From positions 1 to 20,528 of the forward strand of contig JBMNUL010000034.1 in the NCBI GenBank assembly GCA_050946255.1: a stretch of DNA of 20,528 nucleotides. Reading direction: 5' to 3'. Below, one piece after another: positions 13,879 to 20,528 of the stretch (the stretch's first letter is position 1; each line of letters starts with the position of its first letter). The position numbers and the translations under genes were made by a program. The notes below the pieces were generated by a model. The model was given only the letters and a program-made list of their open reading frames with translations. It was not told where the DNA came from and searched no databases. This DNA comes from JBMNUL01 sp050946255 (GTDB lineage Bacteria > Actinomycetota > Coriobacteriia > Coriobacteriales > CADBOM01).

Positions 13879-16446
13879 ATGAAAGCACCAGCTAAAACTA
13901 AGCTGGACACAAGAGGCAACAGGATGACAACCGTCACAACTGCTGGTCCAATGATGATCACAGAGCGGGACGGTCGAATCTTGCGTTCTGAATCCATGCA
14001 ATTCGATCCTGATGATGTTGTGTCTTGGCAAATCGACGTAAATGGGAAGACTTACAAGCCTCCTCTTAACCACCCAATTCTTCAGTGGGGATACGCTACC
14101 AAGCAGATGGTTTATACGGACACCCGTGTCAAATACCCATACAAAAGGGTTGATTGGGATCCCCACGGCGAGAGGAACACTCATAACAGAGGGATAAGTG
14201 GATACGAGCGAATCAGTTGGGATGAGGCACTCGACCTCATCGAATACGAATACAGGAGGATCTTCGATCTCTACGGATCCACGGCTGTAGCTTACTCATC
14301 GAGCGCGCATGCCGAGTGGGGCAATCTGCACTTCCCGTTCAGCGACTTTTTCCGCTTCCGCGACATGATGGGTGGCACCTACCTCGAGTTCACCCCCAAC
14401 TCTTGGGAAGGCTGGGCGTCCGGTGGCCCGTTCCTTTGGGGATTCTGGCAGGGTCACGGTCTTCCTCCTGCACCGGATTCTCTTCAGGACATCTCCGAGA
14501 ACAGCGAGATGGTCGTTCTGTGGGGAAACGATCCGCTGATGCACACCATGTATTGCGGAATTGACACAGCACGCATGTGGAAGTACTGGAAAGAGCTCGG
14601 CAAGACGATCGTCTGCATCGACCCTCTTTATAACGAGACTGCCCTGTATTGCGCAGACAAGTGGATTCCCATCTACCCGGGAACTGACGCGGCTTTAGCT
14701 GCGGCAATCGCATATATATGGATTCAGGACGGGACATATGACCAGGCTTACCTGGACAAATATGCTATTGGCTTCGACGAGGAGCACCTTCCCGAGAACG
14801 CCAGCAAGGGAATGTCTTTCAAGAGCTACATCACTGGTGAGGGACCTGACGGGATTCCCAAGACTCCAGAATGGGCATCTGAGATTTGCGGCGTTCCTGC
14901 TAGGACGATTATCGCGTTGGCCAAGGACTGGGGAAGCCGTCCAACGTCGCTATTCGGGATGACAAGCGGTGCTTGCCGTAGGAACTTTGCCCATGAATAT
15001 GCGAGAATGCTCGGAACGCTCATGACTATGCAAGGTCTTGGAAAACCCGGCATCAACATTCTCGGATCTTTCCTGTCCATCTCTGGACCTTACGATGAGC
15101 GCCAGGTTGGGCCGACCGGATACGCAGATGGCGGCATGAACCTTGTTTTGGATCACTACTATCCAAATCCTGCAAGCCACGCGAAGATCACATTCACAAA
15201 GTGGCTCGACTGCGTGAAGAATCCACCACAGCATTGGCGTGGCGGCCACCAGGATAATTTCAATGCAGACATGTTCTTCGAAGAGGTCGATTACCCGGCC
15301 AAGGGATGCTCGGAAGTTCATATGCTGATTCAGCGTGGTTCGACTCTTACCCATCCACCTGATAACAAGCGTCAGATAATGGCAAACACCGATGAGCATC
15401 TCGAAACTTTTGTCGTGCTTGCTCCCTGGTTTGACAGAGATTGCCGTTACGCTGACATCGTTCTTCCGGTTACGAGCGTTTTCGAGCATCAAGAGCTCTC
15501 AGAGCCTGGAGAGGTTGGTCAATACGTCCCACCGGCCTATATCAACCTGAGGTGCGCTGTCTTCAGCCACAGGATCATCGAGCCTGTGGGAGAGTCCAAG
15601 ACCGACATCGAGATTCTCACAGCCATCGCAGAGCGTCTTGGCGTGGCGGATATGTGGATTGAAGGCAACAACGAGGACAGCCTGCTCGAAAAGCTGTACA
15701 CCAAGAGTCAAATTCCGATGTCGTATGAGGACTTCAAGGAAAAGGGATATTACGTCTGGCCTCATCTTCCGGGATACAAGCCTCGTAAGCAGCTCGGCGA
15801 GTTCTACGAAGATCCTGAGAACAATCCTCTGGAGACCCCAACGGGAAAGATTGAGATCTACTCGACTTTGATCGCCGATTTCTATGGGGAGGACAATCCC
15901 GAGATTCCGGTAGTTCCCCACTATATTCCGGAAACAGAGGGACGCTACTGCGAGAAGAGGAAGATGTATCCGCTTCAGTTGCTCATGGCTCATCCGAAGT
16001 TCCGCTTCCACGGCAAGTATGACGACCTGTCCTGGCTGCGCGTGAACTACAAAGTCAAGGGACCAGATGGATACCTTTACGAGCCGATATACATGACTCC
16101 CAAAGACGCCGCAGACCGCGGTCTTGTCGACGGTGAGATCGTCCGTTGTTTCAACGATCGTGGAGACATGTTGGCTGGTGTCAGGATCACAAACCGCCTG
16201 CCCGAGGGAGTTGCCTGGGTTGCATATGGAGCGAGAAACGATCCGATGAGCCCCGAGCCAGGTTCTCTTGACAGGTCTGGGGATAGCAATGTCCTCTCAA
16301 ATCCCGGTCCACAATCTTGCCATTGGGTAGGAGGCGCATTCAACTCCGCAGTTTTCGATGTTGAGAAATGCGATCTGAAGGAGCTGGCAGCGGAATACCC
16401 AGAGGGCTGGGCAGGTAAATGGAGCACTTGGAATAGAGAGGGGTAA
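13879..16446 (+). CDS. Molybdopterin oxidoreductase, pyrogallol-phloroglucinol transhydroxylase large-subunit (AthL) family
   Basis: This 855-residue bis-MGD molybdoenzyme is of the DMSO-reductase family. It lacks N-terminal cysteines, so it has no [4Fe-4S] cluster in the large subunit, as in the Pelobacter transhydroxylase (about 875 residues). It has no twin-arginine signal and so is cytoplasmic, unlike exported catechol dehydroxylases of the Dadh type. Key segments are AHAEWGN (H144), FRFRDMMGGTYLEFTPNSWEGW (N174, S175), GYADGGMN (Y415), IEPVGESKTDIEILTAIAERL and the C-terminal cofactor-binding domain (MAHPKFRFHG onward). S175 fits the molybdenum ligand of the Pelobacter enzyme, and H144 matches its active-site His in number. 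Where I recall Asp174 there, this protein has Asn. Start ATG with a GGGAGAAGGG site. The small subunit begins 3 bases after the stop. The likely reaction is transfer or reductive removal of a hydroxyl on a catechol or pyrogallol ring; the substrate is unproven. Confidence 0.9.
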   Translation: MKAPAKTKLDTRGNRMTTVTTAGPMMITERDGRILRSESMQFDPDDVVSWQIDVNGKTYKPPLNHPILQWGYATKQMVYTDTRVKYPYKRVDWDPHGERNTHNRGISGYERISWDEALDLIEYEYRRIFDLYGSTAVAYSSSAHAEWGNLHFPFSDFFRFRDMMGGTYLEFTPNSWEGWASGGPFLWGFWQGHGLPPAPDSLQDISENSEMVVLWGNDPLMHTMYCGIDTARMWKYWKELGKTIVCIDPLYNETALYCADKWIPIYPGTDAALAAAIAYIWIQDGTYDQAYLDKYAIGFDEEHLPENASKGMSFKSYITGEGPDGIPKTPEWASEICGVPARTIIALAKDWGSRPTSLFGMTSGACRRNFAHEYARMLGTLMTMQGLGKPGINILGSFLSISGPYDERQVGPTGYADGGMNLVLDHYYPNPASHAKITFTKWLDCVKNPPQHWRGGHQDNFNADMFFEEVDYPAKGCSEVHMLIQRGSTLTHPPDNKRQIMANTDEHLETFVVLAPWFDRDCRYADIVLPVTSVFEHQELSEPGEVGQYVPPAYINLRCAVFSHRIIEPVGESKTDIEILTAIAERLGVADMWIEGNNEDSLLEKLYTKSQIPMSYEDFKEKGYYVWPHLPGYKPRKQLGEFYEDPENNPLETPTGKIEIYSTLIADFYGEDNPEIPVVPHYIPETEGRYCEKRKMYPLQLLMAHPKFRFHGKYDDLSWLRVNYKVKGPDGYLYEPIYMTPKDAADRGLVDGEIVRCFNDRGDMLAGVRITNRLPEGVAWVAYGARNDPMSPEPGSLDRSGDSNVLSNPGPQSCHWVGGAFNSAVFDVEKCDLKELAAEYPEGWAGKWSTWNREG

Positions 16447-16449
16447 ATC

Positions 16450-17271
16450 GTGAAAACGATACTTGTCGACACGGAAAACTGCATTCAGTGCTGCAACTGC
16501 CAAACTGTTTGCAAAGATGAACATTGTGACAACGACTGGTCTCCAATCGCTACTTATCAAAGTGATGGTCAGTTTTGGGTGAAAGTCCACGAGTGGGAAG
16601 ACGGTAGCGGTTCGAAAATGAGGCTGAACCGCATGCCGATAATGTGCCAGCATTGCGCCAACCCTGCCTGCATGAAGGCATGCCCTGAGGCGGTTTACAG
16701 GCGTGATGATGGAATCGTCATCATCGATCCTGTGAAAGCCAAGGGACATCGTGAACTGGTAGATGCCTGCCCATATGGTGTCATCTACTACAACGAAGAG
16801 CTTGATATCGCACAGAAATGCACAATGTGCGCTCACCTTCTAGATGATGGATGGAAAGAGCCGCGTTGCGTCACGGCCTGTCCTGTGGGAGTCCTGAAAT
16901 TCGTGGACACCGACGATCTGCATCAAGAGGATATGCCTGCAAAACTCGAGAGATTGCATCCCGAATATGGCACCGATCCCCAAGTCTATTACATGCATCT
17001 CCCCAAGCCTTTTGTTGCGGGAAGCGTCTATTCCCCAACCGAGGAACTGTGCCTCGACGAAGTGAAAGTGACCCTCAAGGCCAAGTCGTTCGATGCCTGC
17101 AGTGAGACAAAGACCGATTACTACGGTGACTTCAGGTTCGATGATGTGGTGCCAGGTCTCTACGAGCTCACGTTCGAGAAAGAGGGATACAGGCCGAAAA
17201 CCATCGATCGCCTCAGCACCAAAGAGGCCATCAATGTTGGCGATGTGAAACTGTTCCGAAAGCCGGTCTAG
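16450..17271 (+). CDS. Iron-sulfur small subunit of the transhydroxylase-like molybdoenzyme (AthS family)
   Basis: This 273-residue electron-transfer subunit is nearly identical in length to the Pelobacter small subunit (274). The GTG start is 3 bases after the large-subunit stop, with GAGAGGGG upstream, implying translational coupling. Ferredoxin-like motifs are C11-x2-C14-x2-C17-x3-C21, C66-x2-C69-x4-C74-x3-C78P, a lone C107-P, and C124-x2-C127-x12-C140-x3-C144P. In four-cluster DmsB-type proteins the third motif has four Cys. Here only the last remains, leaving three [4Fe-4S] clusters as in the transhydroxylase. From about residue 186 there is a C-terminal beta domain of carboxypeptidase-regulatory/Cna-B type (VAGSVYSPTE, YYGDFRFDDVVPGLYELTF), also a transhydroxylase trait. 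A second, partial copy lies at 20235-20528. Confidence 0.93.
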   Translation: MKTILVDTENCIQCCNCQTVCKDEHCDNDWSPIATYQSDGQFWVKVHEWEDGSGSKMRLNRMPIMCQHCANPACMKACPEAVYRRDDGIVIIDPVKAKGHRELVDACPYGVIYYNEELDIAQKCTMCAHLLDDGWKEPRCVTACPVGVLKFVDTDDLHQEDMPAKLERLHPEYGTDPQVYYMHLPKPFVAGSVYSPTEELCLDEVKVTLKAKSFDACSETKTDYYGDFRFDDVVPGLYELTFEKEGYRPKTIDRLSTKEAINVGDVKLFRKPV

Positions 17272-17282
17272 ACATGGTCAAT

Positions 17283-17319
17283 GCATTGGGGTTCGAGATT
17301 TGAACTCGGGCCCCAATGC
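17283..17319 (+). promoter_or_regulatory. Long intercistronic hairpin between small subunit and zinc-ribbon gene
   Basis: A 15-bp stem with two G-T pairs (17283-17297 with 17305-17319) and a 7-base loop lies 11 bases after the small-subunit stop. No T run follows. It may stabilise the upstream mRNA or attenuate transcription of the downstream genes, giving unequal expression within one operon. Confidence 0.6.
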
Positions 17320-17346
17320 GGCTTGTCGCAGAGATAGGAGAGGAAA

Positions 17347-17664
17347 ATGTGCTTTAGACCACCCACAGTTGAAATGGATGCAAATAAATGTCCAAATTGC
17401 GGCGCCGATTTGCTGATCGGAGCTTCGACTTGCAGAGAATGTGGGTACAAGATCGAAGGAGGGTTCAGCGTAGCAGCTGGAGTAGCTGCCCCACAACCTC
17501 TGAAGACCGCCGCACCTGAGAGCAAGGGGAACTTCAAACCCCCGACAGCTCAAAAACCACCAACTGGTCAAAAACCACCTACTGCTCCAAAGAAGCCTAC
17601 TCCTCCGAAGCCACCTGCTTCCGGAGATAAGAAGGACCCGGAGCCACCTTCAGCATCAGAATAG
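17347..17664 (+). CDS. Small zinc-ribbon protein with proline/lysine-rich tail (MCFRP type)
   Basis: This 105-residue protein starts at an ATG with a strong AGGAGAGG site. It begins MCFRPPTVEM and continues with a zinc ribbon, C15-x2-C18-x10-C29-x2-C32 (KCPNCGAD, STCRECGYK). The C-terminal half is disordered: Ala-rich, then repeats of the form KPPTxQ (KPPTAQ, KPPTGQ, KPPTAPKKPT). From memory, proteins starting MCFRP with a zinc ribbon recur in Eggerthellaceae near molybdenum and flavin oxidoreductases, but I know no established function. It lies between the molybdoenzyme subunits and the transporter, so it could be an assembly, scaffold or cofactor-handling factor; this is a guess. C2 near the N-terminus could be an extra ligand. 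Confidence 0.8.
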   Translation: MCFRPPTVEMDANKCPNCGADLLIGASTCRECGYKIEGGFSVAAGVAAPQPLKTAAPESKGNFKPPTAQKPPTGQKPPTAPKKPTPPKPPASGDKKDPEPPSASE

Positions 17665-17835
17665 ATCCTTTTCAGCTACAGAAATTAGTTCGTTCAGTAC
17701 AGGTAAAAGCTCGTATGAACAGAACTTTCTTTCATTTGCTTTAGGGAGATTTACTAGCTCATTTTCCTAATAGAGGGGATCAATGGCCGAAGGTTGCCAA
17801 TATGGCAAAACGACAACAGGAAATCGGAGGGAAAA

Positions 17836-19068
17836 ATGCAAGAGTCGAAAGGTGGCAGTGCTAAACAAGTTTCCCAGTCATATGCTTGGGTAGTATTGGT
17901 CGTAATTTATTTCGCCAGCATAGTTGCTGCGGCAACGCAATTCAAGGTAACAACTCTATCATCGTGGCTTATACCAGAGTTCAATATGGACTTGGCTACT
18001 TTTGGATGGTTGATGTCCTCTCTTACCATCGTAGGCGTTGTGCTCGCGTTTCCAGCGGCATGGATCAACGATAAGATTGGGGTCAAGGCCACGATCATAG
18101 TCTCATGTGTCTGCCTTGCTGTGGGTGATGTTATCGGAGCGGTAACAAGCTCTACTGCGATATTGCTTACAAGCAGGGCAATCGAAGGCTGCGGGATAGG
18201 ATTGTTGGGTGTGATTGCCCCAACTGCAATTTCCGTTTGGTTCCCAGAGGAAAAGCGCGCTTTGCCTCTGGCAATCTGGTGCACATGGTTCCCGGTAGGA
18301 ACGGTCATCATGCTGCTTGCAGCACCGGCTCTTGCAGGTGCATTTGGATGGCGTTCCGTCTGGTGGGTCTGTTTCGTCGCAGCGTTGTTGGCAATAGTCT
18401 TAATGGCTATTTTCTACCATGAGCGCCAGCAAGCTGAGAGTGAAGTACAGGAACCCGAGCAGAAGTCTGGGACTATTCGCGAGGGATTCAAGTATCTGAA
18501 GAACAAAGAGCTCTGGCTCCTCTGCGTCTCGTTCTTCTGCTTCAGCGCAGTTTGCAACGGAGTTTTCATGAGCTACTATCCCACGTTCATGGAGCAGATG
18601 ATGGGATTCACTCCCGCAGAGGGAGGATTTGCCACAAGCGTCATGGCAATAATTGGAATCATCCTAATGCCGTTCTTGGGAATGGTTTACGATAGAACTG
18701 GAAAGCGAAAGATCTTCGTCATCATCTCATTCGCGGCTTGCCTCGTTGGATTTGCTGTTGGTTTCCAGAGCTGGAGTGTGGCTCTCGTATGGACATGCAT
18801 CATAATATTCGGTGCTGCCGGTAGCTTCATTGGAAGCGGCATGAGGCCAATGTGCCCAGAGGTTATCGAAAAGCGCACATCTAGCGCGCTGGGTATTGCA
18901 ATGGGCATGGGCGTGATGCAGATTGCATCGAATCTAGGGCCCACGGTTGTTACCCCGGCGTTTGGAGCGATCGTAGAATCTTCTTCATGGGTTGCTGCGA
19001 GCTATTTCCTCTGCATCCCGCTTGGTATTCTCGCGATTGTCTGCCTGGCCTTCGTGAAGGTTAAGTGA
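17836..19068 (+). CDS. MFS transporter, probably substrate uptake for the molybdoenzyme operon
   Basis: This 410-residue major facilitator has about 12 membrane spans in two halves of six, joined by a charged loop near residue 210 (HERQQAESEVQEPEQK). Family signals include the A-like motif after span 2 (AAWINDKIGVKA) and its second-half counterpart (GMVYDRTGKRK). The ATG at 17836 is chosen because CGGAGGG precedes it with proper spacing; a longer frame from 17794 lacks such a site. It follows the zinc-ribbon gene by 171 bases and is closed by a terminator, so it is the likely last gene of the operon. In gut actinobacteria, soluble catechol-dehydroxylase-type enzymes are often paired with MFS genes. 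By context it would import the aromatic substrate or exchange it for product. Confidence 0.9.
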   Translation: MQESKGGSAKQVSQSYAWVVLVVIYFASIVAAATQFKVTTLSSWLIPEFNMDLATFGWLMSSLTIVGVVLAFPAAWINDKIGVKATIIVSCVCLAVGDVIGAVTSSTAILLTSRAIEGCGIGLLGVIAPTAISVWFPEEKRALPLAIWCTWFPVGTVIMLLAAPALAGAFGWRSVWWVCFVAALLAIVLMAIFYHERQQAESEVQEPEQKSGTIREGFKYLKNKELWLLCVSFFCFSAVCNGVFMSYYPTFMEQMMGFTPAEGGFATSVMAIIGIILMPFLGMVYDRTGKRKIFVIISFAACLVGFAVGFQSWSVALVWTCIIIFGAAGSFIGSGMRPMCPEVIEKRTSSALGIAMGMGVMQIASNLGPTVVTPAFGAIVESSSWVAASYFLCIPLGILAIVCLAFVKVK

Positions 19069-19119
19069 TCGCACTTCAATTTGATAAATTTTCTCTAAAC
19101 CTCAACCAAACCATATCCT

Positions 19120-19177
19120 ATAAAAGGGCGGGGCCCCAAGGTCAGAATTCGATCCTTGAGGCCCCGCTCGATTTTGC
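19120..19177. terminator. Bidirectional terminator between MFS gene and VOC operon
   Basis: An 8-bp GC stem (GCGGGGCC with GGCCCCGC), one mismatch and five further pairs (outer arms 19128-19141 and 19154-19167) are followed on the plus strand by TCGATTTTGCTTT. On the minus strand the tail is CCCTTTTATAGG. It can serve both convergent transcripts. Confidence 0.8.
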
Positions 19178-19188
19178 TTTGCAAGCAA

Positions 19189-19317
19189 CCCATGAGCTCA
19201 GAGATTTGAAGCAGTGGGGGAGAACTTTGCTTGCGTCTCATGAGCTCTGATATCGGGCGCAATGGGTCTTACGAAGCTATTTACCCATGAGCTCGGAAAC
19301 CGGACGCAGTGGGCGAG
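19189..19317. repeat. Three imperfect copies of the VOC gene 3' end, 47-48 base period
   Basis: CATGAGCTC recurs at 19191, 19239 and 19286. Each is followed by a related stretch ending GCAGTGGG or GCAATGGG. The last copy encodes the real C-terminus of the VOC protein (RPLRPVSELMGK). The other two lie beyond its stop codon and match about 24/30 and 26/35 bases. They look like decayed tandem duplications of the gene tail. Confidence 0.7.
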
Positions 19318-19807
19318 TGCCATCCCAGTTGTCGTGCAGGGCCTTGATGCCCTGGAAGAGCTGCTCCAACGGCTGGTGGATTTCTATGTAGGTGCCAAAT
19401 TGGTCACGCGCGTCAACGTAAACGACGTGCATCCCCGCGCTGCTCTCCATGTCCATTGCGACTTCGATTCCGTATGCCGCAAGAGCTTTCACCGTGGCGT
19501 CCACGTCGTCAGACCACATGCAGATATGATGCAGGCCGTAGTGGCCCATTTCCGAGTAGACGTTGGGTTCGTCGTTCTGCAGTTCGATGAGCTCTAATTG
19601 GATATCATCAACATGACCCATGGCAACGCGAACGAGTGACTTCGATTCCTTGCCGCGAACCAGAAGCGACTTGCACGGGTTCACTCCCATGTCGATGAAT
19701 GGTCCCGCACCCATGACCTCCGCCATGATCTGGGCTGTCTCCTCGATGTTCTTAACGTAATAGCCCAGTTGCCGTATTCCATACTTTTCCAAAATGCTCT
19801 CGTTCAT
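19277..19807 (-). CDS. VOC-superfamily (glyoxalase / methylmalonyl-CoA-epimerase-like) protein
   Basis: This 176-residue protein starts at an ATG at 19807 with AGGAGG 7 bases upstream; the longer open frame to 19957 is not needed. It has two beta-alpha-beta-beta-beta modules: IRQLGYYVKNIEETAQIMAE and IQLELIEL, then GLHHICMWSDDVDATVKALA and MHVVYVDARDQFGTYIEIHQ. Candidate metal ligands are H93 or H94, E142 and a residue near Q70. The usual first-strand His is Gln13 here, which may alter metal binding. It is the last gene of a tight minus-strand operon: 11 bases separate it from the unknown 133-residue protein, and the second iron-sulfur subunit lies upstream of that. VOC proteins include dioxygenases, epimerases and lyases; in an anaerobe an isomerase or lyase role is more likely. 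The substrate is unknown. Confidence 0.88.
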   Translation of the reverse strand: MNESILEKYGIRQLGYYVKNIEETAQIMAEVMGAGPFIDMGVNPCKSLLVRGKESKSLVRVAMGHVDDIQLELIELQNDEPNVYSEMGHYGLHHICMWSDDVDATVKALAAYGIEVAMDMESSAGMHVVYVDARDQFGTYIEIHQPLEQLFQGIKALHDNWDGTRPLRPVSELMGK

Positions 19808-19818
19808 GAAATGTCCTC

Positions 19819-20220
19819 CTAACTTGAGTCTTCCTGCCAAGGTATTCGCGGGCTTTTCTGCTCGCGCTTTCCATTGACAACGTTGAACCAACCGCCTTCC
19901 CTGAATTCCCAAAGAGGGAACAGGTTGATGTGGCCTGAATGCGAGCCGCTTCCCCAATATCGGACGCTTCCTTCTCCCACGGTCGCCATCTCAATCCAAG
20001 TGCTGTCGGAAAGCTCGACGTATGGACAGCCTTGGGCGTCGTAGAGAATCCCACTTTCGTAGTCCACGCGGGAGACATGCACAGCGGGACCCGGACGAGA
20101 AATCGCCGAGGAGGGGAGGGGGATCTCTGGTGCGCGAAAGGGCTCCTTAGAGGTGCCCCGAGCCGGGACGGGGCTATGACTCTTCTGGCCCCGTCCCGCG
20201 TTCTCAGCTTGCGTAGACAT
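19819..20220 (-). CDS. Hypothetical protein between second iron-sulfur subunit and VOC gene
   Basis: I do not recognise this 133-residue protein. The ATG at 20220 has AGGAG 5 bases upstream and is 14 bases after the stop of the upstream subunit. Its stop overlaps the ribosome site of the VOC gene, so it sits in a tightly packed operon. The first ~50 residues are disordered (Pro, Ser, Lys, Arg) and coincide with a strong DNA hairpin. The folded part begins near HVSRVDYESGILYDAQG and is rich in aromatic residues (VELSDSTWIEMATV, GSVRYWGSG, INLFPLWEFREGGWFNVV), suggesting a small beta-rich domain. No Cys cluster or membrane span is seen. By position it may be an accessory subunit or chaperone of a second molybdoenzyme, which is inference only. 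Confidence 0.65.
   Translation of the reverse strand: MSTQAENAGRGQKSHSPVPARGTSKEPFRAPEIPLPSSAISRPGPAVHVSRVDYESGILYDAQGCPYVELSDSTWIEMATVGEGSVRYWGSGSHSGHINLFPLWEFREGGWFNVVNGKREQKSPRIPWQEDSS
20164..20198. other. Perfect 11-bp GC hairpin inside the hypothetical gene
   Basis: CGGGACGGGGC (20164-20174) and GCCCCGTCCCG (20188-20198) pair perfectly around a 13-base loop. It falls within codons 8-19 of the 133-residue reading frame. No T run follows on either strand. It could limit translation or transcription of the two downstream genes, or indicate that this 5' part was originally intergenic. Confidence 0.6.
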
Positions 20221-20234
20221 TCGTGCTCCTGACG

Positions 20235-20528
20235 TCACGAGAGCGCGATATCGCCCAGGCCGCGGTCCTCTTCAACAGTGCTCACGGCCATGGTCTTGGT
20301 CAGGTCTCCCTTGGTGATGGAGAGCTCCCATTCAGCATCGGGCAGATTGTTAAGCCAGAAGTCGCCCCAATCGTCGGTCGTCGTGCTGAACGTCCCCAGC
20401 GAGCTTTTCGCAGTGACCGTTGCTCCCTCGACGATTTCCTCGTCGGCAGGCGTGTATACGGTCCCGGCGATGAATTTCTTCGGAAGCCCTCTGTAGTACA
20501 CATGCGGGTCGGTTCAGTATTCTGGGTG
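20235..20528 (-). CDS. Second AthS-type iron-sulfur subunit, C-terminal part (runs off window, in-frame TGA near edge)
   Basis: This is the C-terminal beta domain of a second transhydroxylase-type small subunit. The sequence VYYRGLPKKFIAGTVYTPAD, then TTDDWGDFWLNNLPDAEWELSI and GLGDIAL, aligns with VYYMHLPKPFVAGSVYSPTE and YYGDFRFDDVVPGLYELTF of the copy at 16450-17271. Upstream codons to the window edge read HPEY, stop, TDPH, against HPEYGTDPQ in the first copy. The TGA (20514-20516) thus replaces a Gly codon (GGA) by one base. The GTG at 20501 is not a credible start, lying mid-domain. The iron-sulfur part and presumably a second large subunit lie beyond the edge. The gene is either truncated by a nonsense mutation or carries a contig-end error. 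It heads the operon with the 133-residue protein and the VOC protein. Confidence 0.85.

Noticed and set aside
14950..15492. 180-codon frame antisense to the molybdoenzyme large subunit
   Set aside because: It lies inside a conserved gene and has no recognisable motif.
19808..19957. N-terminal extension of the VOC protein to 19957
   Set aside because: It overlaps the 133-residue gene in another frame and adds non-VOC sequence; AGGAGG precedes the ATG at 19807.

Overview
The window looks like accessory DNA of an anaerobic actinobacterium of the class Coriobacteriia, most likely family Eggerthellaceae. This is inferred from gene content, not from a marker gene. The signs are two LuxR regulators with long multi-membrane-span N-termini beside flavin and molybdenum oxidoreductases, a pyrogallol-transhydroxylase-like molybdoenzyme with its iron-sulfur subunit, a small zinc-ribbon protein starting MCFRP, and an LPXTG surface protein. 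Base composition is moderate (about half G+C by eye), with a GC-richer block around 6000-10150 and an AT-richer block around 10340-12000. There are no rRNA or tRNA genes, insertion sequences or CRISPR arrays.

Layout. 1-450: C-terminal end of a sortase-anchored, pilin-like surface protein, closed by a strong terminator. 706-3137 (minus): a small membrane protein and a phytoene-desaturase-like FAD oxidoreductase. 3138-3722: a 585-base intergenic region with a degenerate 46-base tandem repeat. 3723-5198: LuxR regulator 1. 5299-5772: an HxlR-family regulator. 5881-5943: a perfect 13+13 palindrome directly upstream of a good sigma70-type promoter. 6006-7865: an FAD oxidoreductase with an N-terminal beta-sandwich-like domain. 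8086-10152: an Old-Yellow-Enzyme/2,4-dienoyl-CoA-reductase-type enoate reductase. 10344-11834 (minus): LuxR regulator 2. 12091-13134: a uroporphyrinogen-decarboxylase-fold methyltransferase. 13879-19068: a transhydroxylase-like molybdoenzyme large subunit, its 3x[4Fe-4S] small subunit, a zinc-ribbon/proline-rich small protein and an MFS transporter. 19277-20528 (minus): a second small operon with a truncated second copy of the iron-sulfur subunit, an unknown protein and a VOC/glyoxalase-like protein.

How it may work together (inference). The island reads as a set of inducible modules for anaerobic metabolism of plant or host small molecules, probably aromatic or polyphenolic. The MFS protein would import substrate. 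The molybdoenzyme pair would remove or move a ring hydroxyl. The methyltransferase could demethylate a methoxylated precursor. The flavoenzymes would reduce or desaturate related compounds. LuxR 2 may control both the methyltransferase and the molybdoenzyme operon, because a partly dyadic element (CCATTA-R-TACTC, then 22 bases, then CAAATTG) occurs with identical spacing in front of both. The HxlR protein is the natural candidate to bind the palindrome at 5881-5908.

Both ends of the window carry an isolated in-frame stop within about 20 bases of the edge, in otherwise conserved protein sequence. This suggests contig-end errors as readily as pseudogenes.
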